64,000 nucleotides of DNA, from NCBI RefSeq assembly GCF_012927455.1, contig NZ_JABBPE010000008.1:463238-527237 (forward strand), given 5' to 3'. Shown in pieces: positions 1-8,070 of the stretch. This DNA is from Polaromonas sp. Lineage in GTDB: Bacteria; Pseudomonadota; Gammaproteobacteria; Burkholderiales; Burkholderiaceae_C. The translations under genes and the position numbers were made by a program. The notes under the pieces are model-generated. The model did no database searches and was not told the origin of the DNA. It was given only the letters and a program-made list of their open reading frames with translations. Each line of letters opens with the position of its first letter. Positions within the stretch are counted from its first letter, which is position 1.

Positions 1-1179
1 CGCCACAAGAGCCAGCCCGGTTCCAACCGGCGCGGCGAACTATCGCCCGTCACCACGGTCGACGTCATCGACGATCTGACGGCCAAAATCAACCTCAGCG
101 CCCCCTTCTCGCCGCTGCTTTCCGTGCTGGCCGACCGCGCCGGCATGATGGTCTCGCCCAAAGCGGCGCAGGCCAACACCACTAACTTTGGCGCCAAGCC
201 AATCTGTTCGGGCCCGTTTCGCTTTGTCGAGCGCATTGCGCAAGACCGCATCGTGCTGGAGCGCTTTCCCAACTACTGGAACAAGGCCGAGATCCATTTT
301 GACAAGGTGACCTTCCAGCCCATCGTCGATGCCACGGTGAGGCTGGCCAACCTGCGCTCTGGCCAGCTGGACTTCATCGAACGGGTCGCCCCGTCTGACA
401 TGGCATCCATCAAGGCCGATAAAAAACTGGCGATCTCCCGTATTACCGAGCTGGGCTACCAGGGCATCACCATCAACACCGGCAAAAGCGATTTTGCCCA
501 GAAGAATCCGTTGGGCCGCGATCCCCGGGTACGCGAAGCCTTCGAGCTGTCGCTGGACCGCGCCGGCATCGTTCAGGTGGCGATGGATGGCGAAGCCCAG
601 GCGGGCAACCAGTGGGTGTCACCGGGCAACAGTTTTTACGCGAAGAACGTGCCCCTCCCGAAACGCGACATTGCGCGCGCCAAGGCGCTCTTGAAAGAAG
701 CCGGCGTCCCCAATCCAAGCTTCACGCTGATGACGCCCACGACGTCTGACGGACAGCGCGTTGCACAGGTGGTGCAGGCCATGGCCAAAGAGGCCGGCTT
801 TGACGTGAAGATCCAGTCTACCGAGTTCGCCACCACGCTCAACCTGGCCGACAAGGGCCAATACGATGCTTTCGTGCTGGCGTGGAGCGGGCGCGCCGAT
901 CCGGACGGAAACCTCTATAGCTTTTATGGCTGCAAGCAGCCGCTGAACTACAGTGGCGTCTGCAAGCCACAGTGGGACGAACTGCTGGACCGCTCGCGCA
1001 GCACCCTCGATGCTGCAGGCCGCATCAAGGTGTTCGAGACACTGGCGGCAGAAACGGCCAAAGAACGTCCCATCGTTTATCTCTACCACCGCAACTGGCT
1101 GTGGGCTTACAACAAAAAACTGACCGGCATGCGCACCATCCCCGACGGATTGGTGCGGGTGCAGGGATTGAAGATGTAA
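1..1179 (+). CDS. ABC transporter substrate-binding protein, family 5 (partial, 5' end outside window)
   Basis: The reading frame is open from the first base of the window and ends at a TAA, so the N-terminus with its signal peptide lies upstream. The visible ~392 residues look like the C-terminal two thirds of a DppA/OppA-type periplasmic binding protein: a CSGPFRFVE stretch after the hinge, an NYWNKAEIHFDKV segment, a DPRVREAFELSLDR helix and a C-terminal YNKKLTGM region. The protein captures a peptide or related solute and delivers it to the two permeases that follow 30 bp downstream. The ligand cannot be read from sequence. No ATPase genes are present downstream, so they are either upstream of the window or elsewhere. 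Confidence 0.9.
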   Translation, partial: RHKSQPGSNRRGELSPVTTVDVIDDLTAKINLSAPFSPLLSVLADRAGMMVSPKAAQANTTNFGAKPICSGPFRFVERIAQDRIVLERFPNYWNKAEIHFDKVTFQPIVDATVRLANLRSGQLDFIERVAPSDMASIKADKKLAISRITELGYQGITINTGKSDFAQKNPLGRDPRVREAFELSLDRAGIVQVAMDGEAQAGNQWVSPGNSFYAKNVPLPKRDIARAKALLKEAGVPNPSFTLMTPTTSDGQRVAQVVQAMAKEAGFDVKIQSTEFATTLNLADKGQYDAFVLAWSGRADPDGNLYSFYGCKQPLNYSGVCKPQWDELLDRSRSTLDAAGRIKVFETLAAETAKERPIVYLYHRNWLWAYNKKLTGMRTIPDGLVRVQGLKM

Positions 1180-1209
1180 CGCGCGCCTCGCTAATCCGCA
1201 ACCGCCCCC

Positions 1210-2157
1210 ATGCTCAACTACCTGCTCAAGCGGCTGGCCGCCATCGTGCCGACGGTTTTCTTCGTCACGATCATCATCTTTGGCTTGCAGCAGTTGCTGC
1301 CCGGCGATCCGGCCGTGATCCTGGCCGGTGAAAACCAGGATCCGGACGTCATTGCCTATCTGCAAAAGAAAATGCATCTCGACAAAGCGCTGCCCGTGCG
1401 CTACGCCTACTGGGTGGCCGGTGTATTCCAGGGCGACCTGGGCGAGTCGCTGCGCATCCAGCAGCCGGTGCTCGATTTGCTCAAGGAGAAACTGCCGGTC
1501 ACGCTAGAGCTTGCTGCCCTGGCGATGCTGATTGCGCTGGTCATCGGCATTCCGGCCGGCATCGTCTCGGCGGTCGGCAAGGACACGGTGTGGGACTATG
1601 CGGCCAACGTGATTGCCTTGTGGGGCTTGTCCACGCCGAACTTCTGGCTGGGCATACTGATGATTCTGTTGTTTTCCGTATCGCTTGGCTGGCTGCCGGC
1701 CTCCGGCTATGTCAGCCCGTTCGAAGACCTGAAAGCCAATCTGGCGGCGATGATCATGCCGGCCTTTGTGCTTGGCAACGCAATTGCGGCGGTGCTGATG
1801 CGGCACACCCGCAGCGCCATGCTGCAGGTGCTCAATGCCGACTATGTTCGCACCGCCCGTGCCAAGGGCCTGGACGAGCGCACCGTGGTGCTCAAGCATG
1901 CACTGCGCAATGCGCTCACGCCGATCATCACGCTGGGCGCGCTCGAATTCGGGACGCTGCTTTCAGGAGCCGTGCTGACCGAACAGGTGTTCTCGATTCC
2001 CGGCTTCGGCAAGCTAATCGTCGACGCGGTCTTCAATCGCGATTACGCCGTCGTGCAGGGTGTGGTGCTGTTCACTTCGAGTGTCTATATTGTGCTGAAC
2101 CTGCTGGCCGATCTGGCCTATTTTCTCGTCAATCCCCGTCTGCGAGATAGCGCATGA
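1210..2157 (+). CDS. ABC transporter permease, DppB/OppB type
   Basis: This 315-residue membrane protein begins MLNYLLKRLAAIVPTVFFV, typical of DppB-family permeases, and has about six hydrophobic segments. The EAA loop is visible around residues 205-230 (DYVRTARAKGLDERTVVLKH), where the cytoplasmic ATPase docks. It lies 30 bp after the binding-protein gene, and its end overlaps the next permease by 4 bp (ATGA), so the three genes are one transcriptional unit. It forms half of the inner-membrane channel for a peptide-like solute. Family assignment is firm; substrate is unknown. Confidence 0.93.
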   Translation: MLNYLLKRLAAIVPTVFFVTIIIFGLQQLLPGDPAVILAGENQDPDVIAYLQKKMHLDKALPVRYAYWVAGVFQGDLGESLRIQQPVLDLLKEKLPVTLELAALAMLIALVIGIPAGIVSAVGKDTVWDYAANVIALWGLSTPNFWLGILMILLFSVSLGWLPASGYVSPFEDLKANLAAMIMPAFVLGNAIAAVLMRHTRSAMLQVLNADYVRTARAKGLDERTVVLKHALRNALTPIITLGALEFGTLLSGAVLTEQVFSIPGFGKLIVDAVFNRDYAVVQGVVLFTSSVYIVLNLLADLAYFLVNPRLRDSA

Positions 2158-3026
2158 GCGCCGTGTTTGCGCAGGGCATGCCGCGCGAAGCCACCCCGTC
2201 CCGGCGCGCCTTGCGCCGGCTGCTGCGGCGCCGCGGCGCGATGCTGGGTGGGGTAATCGTGCTGTTTTTCGTCGTGCTGGCGCTGTTCGCCCCGAGCATC
2301 GCCCCCTATGACCCTATCGCCACCAGTTGGAGCGCGGTGCGCAAGGCGCCCAGCATGCAGTACCTGTTCGGCACCGACGAGATAGGCCGCGACGTGCTGT
2401 CGCGCGTTGTGTGGGGCGCGCGCGCCTCACTGATGGCAGGCCTGGTCTCGGTGTGTATCTCGATGGCGCTGGGCGTACCGATCGGCCTGCTGGCGGCCTA
2501 TGTCGGCGGCTGGACCGACAGCCTGATTTCGCGCTTTACCGACGCGATGCTGGCCGTCCCCTTCCTGATTCTGGCGATCGCACTGGCCGCCTTTCTCGGG
2601 CCCAGCCTGAGCAATGCCATGATCGCCATCGGCGTGTCAGCAACGCCCATCTTCATCCGGCTGACGCGGGCCCAGGTGCTGGCAGTCAAGGTCGAGGATT
2701 TTGTCGAGGCCGCGCGGGCGGTCGGCAACCCGCACTGGCGCATCGCCCTGCGCCATATCCTGCCCAATGTGCTGCCGCCGCTGATCGTGCAGGCCACGCT
2801 GGCGATCGCCGCCGCCATCATCGCCGAGGCCAGCCTGTCCTTCCTCGGGCTGGGCCAGCAGCCGCCGGCGCCCAGCTGGGGCAGCATGCTGAACACCGCC
2901 AAAAATTATGTCGACAATTCACCCTGGATGGCAGTCTGGCCTGGCCTGTCGATCTTCCTGCTGGTGCTGTCTTTCAACCTGCTGGGCGACGGCTTGCGCG
3001 ATGCGCTGGACCCCAAACACAAATAG
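2154..3026 (+). CDS. ABC transporter permease, DppC/OppC type
   Basis: The 290-residue product has the DppC-family N-terminal motif (a basic RRALRRLLRRRGAMLG stretch before the first membrane helix), the LFGTDEIGRDVLSR motif at about residues 63-77, and an EAA loop near residues 183-203 (DFVEAARAVGNPHWRIALRH). It pairs with the preceding permease, whose stop it overlaps. Transcription of this unit probably ends in the 56 bp before the convergent gene at 3083, although I see no strong hairpin there. Confidence 0.93.
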   Translation: MSAVFAQGMPREATPSRRALRRLLRRRGAMLGGVIVLFFVVLALFAPSIAPYDPIATSWSAVRKAPSMQYLFGTDEIGRDVLSRVVWGARASLMAGLVSVCISMALGVPIGLLAAYVGGWTDSLISRFTDAMLAVPFLILAIALAAFLGPSLSNAMIAIGVSATPIFIRLTRAQVLAVKVEDFVEAARAVGNPHWRIALRHILPNVLPPLIVQATLAIAAAIIAEASLSFLGLGQQPPAPSWGSMLNTAKNYVDNSPWMAVWPGLSIFLLVLSFNLLGDGLRDALDPKHK

Positions 3027-3082
3027 TTCGCGGGGGCACTGCTGACGCCGCTGCGGCGCCAGCACCAAGCAGCCCTAACGCA

Positions 3083-3931
3083 TCAACGTTTGAACGGCAC
3101 GACCAGCTGGCGCTGCTCGCCCAGTCCTTCAATGCCCAGCGCCATCTGGTCGCCCTTTTTCAAGAACAGCGGCGGCTTCATGCCCAGGCCCACGCCGGGT
3201 GGCGTACCGGTGGTGATCACGTCGCCTGGTTCCAGCGTCATGAACTGACTGACATAGCTGACAATTTTGGCTACGCTGAAGATCATGGTTTTGGTGTTGC
3301 CGGTCTGCATACGCTTGCCATTCACATCCAGCCACATGCCAAGCTTCTGCGGATTTGGCACTTCATCGCGCGTGACCAGCCAGGGCCCCAAAGGGCCAAA
3401 GGTATCGCAGCCCTTGCCCTTGTCCCAGGTGCCACCGCGCTCGATCTGGAACTCGCGTTCGCTGACATCGTTGATGGTGCAGTAACCCGCGACGTGGTTA
3501 AGCGCATCTTTTTGCGACACATGACGTGCCTGCGTGCCGATCACCACACCCAGCTCTACCTCCCAGTCGGTCTTGACGGAGCCCTTGGGCAGCATGACCG
3601 CATCGTTGGGACCCTGGATGCAACTGGTCGCCTTCATGAACACAACCGGTTCCGCCGGAATCGGCAGGCCGGCCTCGGCCGCATGGTCAGCGTAGTTCAG
3701 GCCAATGGCGATGAACTTGGGCGTGCCGGTGAGCGGGCTGCCCAGACGCGGCGAGCCTCTGACCAGCGGCAGCTTGTCGGTTTTGAGTTTGCGCAGCTTG
3801 GCGAGCGCCGCATCGCCGAGTTGCCCGGGTCCGATGTCGGGAATGACGGCACTCAGATCACGCAGCTTGCCGTCAGCGTCAATCAGGCCTGGTTTTTCTT
3901 TGCCGGGGTTACCGTAGCGCACAAGTTTCAT
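3083..3931 (-). CDS. Fumarylacetoacetate-hydrolase-family protein, probable 2,4-diketo-3-deoxy-sugar-acid hydrolase
   Basis: The 282-residue protein has the FAH-fold core: the AIGLNYADHAAEAG motif, a DWEVELGVVIG segment carrying metal-binding acidic residues, TINDVSERE, and the terminal TTGTPPGVGLGM motif. Family members cleave carbon-carbon bonds in 2,4-diketo acids. In the L-fucose and L-rhamnose non-phosphorylative pathways, the homologue splits a 2,4-diketo-3-deoxy acid into pyruvate and a hydroxy acid. Two SDR genes lie directly upstream on the same strand and one resembles 2-keto-3-deoxy-L-fuconate dehydrogenase, which supports this role. Ureidoglycolate lyase or acylpyruvate hydrolase are alternatives for the family. 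The exact substrate is inferred from context. Confidence 0.85.
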   Translation of the reverse strand: MKLVRYGNPGKEKPGLIDADGKLRDLSAVIPDIGPGQLGDAALAKLRKLKTDKLPLVRGSPRLGSPLTGTPKFIAIGLNYADHAAEAGLPIPAEPVVFMKATSCIQGPNDAVMLPKGSVKTDWEVELGVVIGTQARHVSQKDALNHVAGYCTINDVSEREFQIERGGTWDKGKGCDTFGPLGPWLVTRDEVPNPQKLGMWLDVNGKRMQTGNTKTMIFSVAKIVSYVSQFMTLEPGDVITTGTPPGVGLGMKPPLFLKKGDQMALGIEGLGEQRQLVVPFKR

Positions 3932-4000
3932 GGGGCTTCCTTTTTTTGCTCTTAACAGGGAAATTATTACAACAGAGGATGACGATTCATCAAGCGTGTC

Positions 4001-4103
4001 ATTCCATTTCTAAATCAAGCGTGGACGCGAAGGCGAAGCGACGACAGTACAAACGTACGACTCGCGGAGCCGACAAAGTGCACGATTGATTTAGATATGG
4101 AAT
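4001..4103. repeat. Long imperfect palindrome in an operon spacer
   Basis: Positions 4001-4023 and 4081-4103 are inverted copies matching at all but about two positions (left arm attccatttctaaatcaagc). The ~57 bp between them contains a smaller inverted gtac-aaac-gtac and other GC-rich dyads. The right arm runs up to the stop codon of the upstream SDR gene, so the element sits in the spacer between that gene and the FAH-family gene. It could fold into a large mRNA hairpin and act as a terminator, processing site or mobile REP-like unit. There is no T-run after it. Confidence 0.6.
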
Positions 4104-4858
4104 CAATAGGTGGCGCGGCCGCCGGAGAGATCAAACACCGCGCCTGTGGAGAACGAGCAGTCTTCAGTACACAGCCAGGCCACCATTGCCGCCACCTCTT
4201 CGGGCTCGCCGAAGCGGCCCATGGGAATTTTCGCCAGCATGAAGGCAATATGCTCAGGCGTCATCTGCTCGAAAATCGCCGTTTTCACCGCCGCAGGTGT
4301 TACGCAGTTGACGCGAATGCCAGTGTCGGCCAACTCCTTGCCCAGCGATTTGGTCAGCGCAATCACCGCCGCCTTGCTGGCGCTGTAGGCGCTGGCGTTC
4401 GGGTTGCCCTCTTTGCCGGCCACCGAGGCGATGTTGACGATGCGCCCATAGTTGCGCTGGCGCATCAGCGGCACCACTTCGCGGCAGCAATAAAACAGGC
4501 CATTGAGATTGACCTGCATGACCTGCAGCCAGTCGGCCGGCGGGTAGTCCCAAAGCTTCACGTTCGGACCGGTGACGCCGGCGCAGTTGACCAGCACGTC
4601 GATAAAGCGGTGCCGCGCCACAGTTTCCCGCAGCGCCTGCACCACGCTGGCATGCTCGCTAACATCGACCATCACTTGGTGCACTTGCCCACCTTGCGGG
4701 CCGAGCTGCTGCTGCGCCGCCGCCATGGCCGCGGCATCGCGGTCCCACCAGGTGACGCTGGCACCCGACGCCAGCAAACGCTGCGTGATGGCAAAGCCCA
4801 AACCGGCCGCGCCGCCGGTGATGACCGCGTGCCGGCCCTTTAGATCAAGCTGGTTCAT
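4103..4858 (-). CDS. SDR-family NAD(P)-dependent oxidoreductase
   Basis: This is a classical short-chain dehydrogenase of 251 residues. The dinucleotide motif TGGAAGLG is at residues 14-21, NCAG at 91-94, and the catalytic triad is Ser145, Tyr158 and Lys162 (YSASK). It overlaps the upstream SDR gene by 4 bp and precedes the FAH-family hydrolase on the same strand, so all three are probably co-transcribed from the promoter near 5600. In this context it would oxidise or reduce a sugar-acid intermediate. I cannot name its substrate. An aldose or lactone-forming dehydrogenase acting at the start of the pathway is one possibility. Confidence 0.88.
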   Translation of the reverse strand: MNQLDLKGRHAVITGGAAGLGFAITQRLLASGASVTWWDRDAAAMAAAQQQLGPQGGQVHQVMVDVSEHASVVQALRETVARHRFIDVLVNCAGVTGPNVKLWDYPPADWLQVMQVNLNGLFYCCREVVPLMRQRNYGRIVNIASVAGKEGNPNASAYSASKAAVIALTKSLGKELADTGIRVNCVTPAAVKTAIFEQMTPEHIAFMLAKIPMGRFGEPEEVAAMVAWLCTEDCSFSTGAVFDLSGGRATY

Positions 4859-5589
4859 AGCGTCATGCCGCCGTCAATGTTGTAGGCCTGCCCGGTCACA
4901 AAGGCGGACTCGTCGCTGGCCAGAAACACCACTAGCGGCGCGATCTCTTGGGCCTGCGCCAGCCGACCCATGGGCTGGCGCGCAATGAAGTTTTTTCTCG
5001 CCTCCACCGGGTCAGCATGGGCTTTGATGCGCTCCTGCAGCGAAGGCGTATCCACGGTGCCGGGGCAGATGGCATTGCAGCGAATCCCCTGCGCTATGAA
5101 GTCTGCCGCAATGCTTTTGGTAAGCCCGAGCACCGCGGCTTTGGTCGTGCCATAGACAAAGCGGTTGGGCAAGCCCTTGATGCTGCCGCAGACGCTCGCC
5201 ATGTTGATGATGCTGCCGCCCTTTTGCGCCAGCATGGCAGGCAGAACGGCCTGGATCATCCAGAACTGGGCGCGCACATTGAGGTTGAAGGCAAACTGCA
5301 GCTCGGCATCGGTAGCGTCAAGCGCCGTACCCCCGTGAACCACGCCCGCACAGTTAAACAGTACATCCATCGCAGGCAATGCGGCCACCAGCTTTTCAAT
5401 GGCGACCTTGTCCAGCACGTCCAGCGGCAGCGCCGTGATGTTGGCCACACCCCGGTAACTCTCAAGCAGTTCGGCATTCACGTCGGTCGCCCACACCTGG
5501 GCACCTTGCGCGGCCAGTGCCAGGGCGCTGGCGCGCCCTATGCCCTGCCCTGCGGCAGTGACCAGCACGTTTTTTCCTTCAAGTCTCAT
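4855..5589 (-). CDS. SDR-family dehydrogenase, resembles 2-keto-3-deoxy-L-fuconate dehydrogenase
   Basis: The 244-residue SDR has TAAGQGIG at residues 11-18, Ser132, Tyr146 and Lys150 (YGTTK). The surrounding sequence (SIKGLPNRFVYGTTKAAV, then RCNAICPGTVDTPSLQERI) closely recalls the 2-keto-3-deoxy-L-fuconate dehydrogenase / DHRS6 branch of the family. Such enzymes oxidise a 2-keto-3-deoxy acid to the 2,4-diketo acid, the substrate for the FAH-family hydrolase two genes downstream. It is the first gene of the minus-strand operon and is divergent from the FadR-type regulator, with a palindrome in the shared promoter region. The specific sugar acid is inferred. Confidence 0.85.
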   Translation of the reverse strand: MRLEGKNVLVTAAGQGIGRASALALAAQGAQVWATDVNAELLESYRGVANITALPLDVLDKVAIEKLVAALPAMDVLFNCAGVVHGGTALDATDAELQFAFNLNVRAQFWMIQAVLPAMLAQKGGSIINMASVCGSIKGLPNRFVYGTTKAAVLGLTKSIAADFIAQGIRCNAICPGTVDTPSLQERIKAHADPVEARKNFIARQPMGRLAQAQEIAPLVVFLASDESAFVTGQAYNIDGGMTL

Positions 5590-5644
5590 GAATGCTCCTA
5601 CAGGGTTTTGCCCGATGTTGCCCTAACGCTTTCATGGGATTATT

Positions 5645-5669
5645 AATTGGCCTGACCACTTGTCCAATT
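5645..5669. promoter_or_regulatory. Candidate operator for the FadR-type regulator
   Basis: A dyad of aattgg (5645-5650) and ccaatt (5664-5669) with a 13-base centre lies midway between the divergent SDR operon and the regulator gene. FadR-subfamily GntR proteins usually bind short dyads of this kind in the promoter they share with their targets. Function is inferred from position and symmetry only. Confidence 0.4.
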
Positions 5670-5712
5670 CTGACTAACCCTTAAAGCCTGCAAAACCTTC
5701 CTGCACCCCTCG

Positions 5713-6432
5713 ATGCCTCTGCAAACCGTCGAACCGCGCCGCCTGTACCGCCAGATTGCCGAGCAATTGCGCTCGCTGATCAGTGCGGGTGAGTTTGCGG
5801 CAGGCAGCCGCCTGCCGGCCGAGCGCGACTTGGCCAAGCAGCTGGGCGTAAGCCGCCCCTCGGTGCGTGAAGCCCTGATCGCGATGGAGGTGGAAGGCTG
5901 GGTCGAAGTCCGCACCGGTTCTGGCGTCTACGTGCTGGATCGATCGAAGCGGACCAACCGCTCCAAGGGGCTGCAGATTGCGGCCAGCGAATGGGGACCG
6001 CTCGAACTGATACGCGCTCGCCGCGTGGTGGAAGGCGAAATTGCCTCGATGGCTGCCGTGCAGGCCAAACGCAAGGACATTGACGCCATGCGCAAAGCCA
6101 TTGACTCGATGAAAAGTGATGCCGACGGGGGCGTGCTGCCGATCGAAGGCGACCGGGCATTTCACAGCGCGATTGTCGAGGCCTGCGGCAACGTGGTGCT
6201 GATAGAAACCGTCCAGAGTTTCTGGGATTCACGCCGCGGCCCGCTGTTCGAGCGCCTGGTCGGCTATTTCGAGACGATGAAATCATGGCAGTCCGCCATA
6301 GCCGAGCACGAAGCGATTTTTGCGGCCATCCGCGCGCATGATGGCGCCGCCGCCCGCGCTGCGATGCATGCCCACATGGACAAATCCCATTCCCGATTCA
6401 GTGCAAGCTGGCGCCGCGCGAAAACCAGCTGA
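5713..6432 (+). CDS. GntR-family (FadR subfamily) transcriptional regulator
   Basis: The 239-residue protein has an N-terminal winged helix (residues about 10-75, with AAGSRLPAERDLAKQLGVSR and PSVREALIAMEVEG) and a C-terminal all-helical FCD ligand-binding domain ending in an HMDKSHSRF helix. FadR-subfamily proteins of this shape sense sugar acids or other carboxylates and usually repress adjacent catabolic genes. It is divergent from the SDR-SDR-FAH operon and 60 bp upstream of the TRAP transporter genes, so it probably controls both arms of the locus. The inducer is unknown. Confidence 0.92.
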   Translation: MPLQTVEPRRLYRQIAEQLRSLISAGEFAAGSRLPAERDLAKQLGVSRPSVREALIAMEVEGWVEVRTGSGVYVLDRSKRTNRSKGLQIAASEWGPLELIRARRVVEGEIASMAAVQAKRKDIDAMRKAIDSMKSDADGGVLPIEGDRAFHSAIVEACGNVVLIETVQSFWDSRRGPLFERLVGYFETMKSWQSAIAEHEAIFAAIRAHDGAAARAAMHAHMDKSHSRFSASWRRAKTS

Positions 6433-6492
6433 TTCAAGCGCCCCAGTCACTGCACCTTTCACTTTCACCGTTCTTTCAACCGAGGAGACAAC

Positions 6493-7479
6493 ATGACAAA
6501 ACGATTAGCTATTAAAACCATAGCTATGTGCGCAGTATTGGCGGGCGCCATGAGCACATTTGGCATTTCCCATGCGCAGACCAAGCTGAAATGGGCGCAT
6601 GTCTACGAAACCTCCGAGCCCTTTCACAAGTGGTCGGTCTGGGCGGGTGACGAGATCAAGAAGCGCACCAATGGCCGCTACGACGTGCAGGTGTTTCCGG
6701 CCTCATCGCTGGGTAAAGAGTCTGACATCAACCAGGGCCTGACGCTGGGCACGGTGGACATCATCCTGACCGGCGCGAGCTTTGCAGCCTCCAGCTACCC
6801 GCCGCTGGCGGTGACCTACTTCCCGTTCATCTTTCGCGATTCCGAGCACCAGCTCAAGTACGCCAAGAGTGAGGTGTTCAAGGAGCTCGCCAAAGGCTAT
6901 GACGACAAGAGCGGCAACCACATCACGGCGCTGAACTACTACGGCGCGCGCCAGCTGACATCCAACCGCCCGATTGCCAAACCCGAAGACATGAAGGGTC
7001 TGAAAATCCGCGTGCCTGACGCGCCGGCTTACCTTGCATTCCCAAAATCACTGGGCGCCAACGCTACGCCGATTGCCTTTGCGGAGGTTTATCTGGCGCT
7101 GCAGAACGGCACCGTGGACGCGCAAGAAAACCCGTTGCCCACCATCCTGGCCAAGAAGTTTTTTGAAGTGCAGAAAAATATCTCGTTGACCGGTCATATC
7201 GTGGATTCGCTGCTGACCGTCGTCGGCGGGGCGCTGTGGAACAAGCTGTCGGAAGCCGACCGGAAAATCTTCAGCGACGTGATGCAGGAAGCCGCCGAGA
7301 AAACCGGTCGTGAAATCATTGCCTCGGAACTGCGCCTGGTTGACGAATTCAAGCAGAAGGGCATCAACGTGATCACGGTGGACAAAAACGCCTTTCGCGA
7401 GGCCGTGTTGAAAAATGCCAAGCCCGCCGACTACGGCTACCGCCAGGCCGACTACGACCGCATCACTGCAATCAAGTAG
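6493..7479 (+). CDS. dctP: TRAP transporter substrate-binding protein, DctP family
   Basis: The 328-residue periplasmic protein has a signal peptide ending near SHAQ (residues 26-29) and the DctP fold, including GLKIRVPDAPAYLAF and NGTVDAQENPLPTIL. It captures a carboxylate for the DctQ/DctM permease that follows 12 bp downstream. A good ribosome site (gaggag) precedes the ATG. The DNA for the early signal peptide (about 6505-6549) resembles a copy of the dispersed Comamonadaceae repeat, so part of the leader may derive from it. Sugar acids are the likely cargo given the neighbouring enzymes. Confidence 0.94.
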   Translation: MTKRLAIKTIAMCAVLAGAMSTFGISHAQTKLKWAHVYETSEPFHKWSVWAGDEIKKRTNGRYDVQVFPASSLGKESDINQGLTLGTVDIILTGASFAASSYPPLAVTYFPFIFRDSEHQLKYAKSEVFKELAKGYDDKSGNHITALNYYGARQLTSNRPIAKPEDMKGLKIRVPDAPAYLAFPKSLGANATPIAFAEVYLALQNGTVDAQENPLPTILAKKFFEVQKNISLTGHIVDSLLTVVGGALWNKLSEADRKIFSDVMQEAAEKTGREIIASELRLVDEFKQKGINVITVDKNAFREAVLKNAKPADYGYRQADYDRITAIK

Positions 7480-7491
7480 GCAGGATGCATC

Positions 7492-8058
7492 ATGCAAGAC
7501 ATTGACGCCGGCCCCAAAATCATGGGGGACGACGGCGAGTTCCACGCGCAGGACGAGGCGGTGGATCTCTCCGGCACCACAGGGGAAGCCTGGGTTGCGC
7601 TGGGCATCTTCTGGGCCCTCGGCGTCACCGTGTTCTACCAGTTTTTCACGCGCTATGTGCTCAACGACTCTGCCGCCTGGACCGAAGAGATCGCGCGCTA
7701 TCTGCTGATCGGTGTGGTCTTTGTCGGCGCCTGCATCGGTGTCAGCAAGAACAACCACATTCAGGTCGATTTTTTCTTCAAGTTCATGCCGCCCGCCATC
7801 GCCCGCTTTGTGGCCACTCTGGTGGACCTGCTGCGCGTGGTGTTCCTTCTCGCCTTCGCGGTGCTCACGCTGATGATGATGAACAAGCTGAGTAACGCCC
7901 GCATGACGATGATTGACCTGCCGATGAACCTGGTTTATGGCGTCTGCATGGCCGGCTTTTCGGCCATGACCTGGCGTGCCATTCAGGTGGCGCGCTTTCA
8001 CTGGAAGCGCGGCTACAGCGTGCTCGAACGCCCTGAATCAACTATGGATGACGTCTGA
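7492..8058 (+). CDS. dctQ: TRAP transporter small permease, DctQ family
   Basis: This 188-residue protein has about four hydrophobic helices in the DctQ arrangement. The FYQFFTRYVLNDSAAWTEEI motif and ARYLLIGVVFVGACIGV segment near residues 45-80 are family hallmarks. It forms the inner-membrane complex with DctM, encoded 12 bp downstream. The first ~35 residues are acidic and hydrophilic, slightly longer than usual, so a later start is possible, although no better ATG is evident. Confidence 0.92.
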   Translation: MQDIDAGPKIMGDDGEFHAQDEAVDLSGTTGEAWVALGIFWALGVTVFYQFFTRYVLNDSAAWTEEIARYLLIGVVFVGACIGVSKNNHIQVDFFFKFMPPAIARFVATLVDLLRVVFLLAFAVLTLMMMNKLSNARMTMIDLPMNLVYGVCMAGFSAMTWRAIQVARFHWKRGYSVLERPESTMDDV

Positions 8059-8070
8059 GCGACCTACCCT

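Noticed and set aside
2327..3955. 542-codon plus-strand frame across the DppC-type gene and beyond
   Set aside because: It is an out-of-frame read of the permease followed by antisense of the FAH-family gene, a common artefact at high GC.
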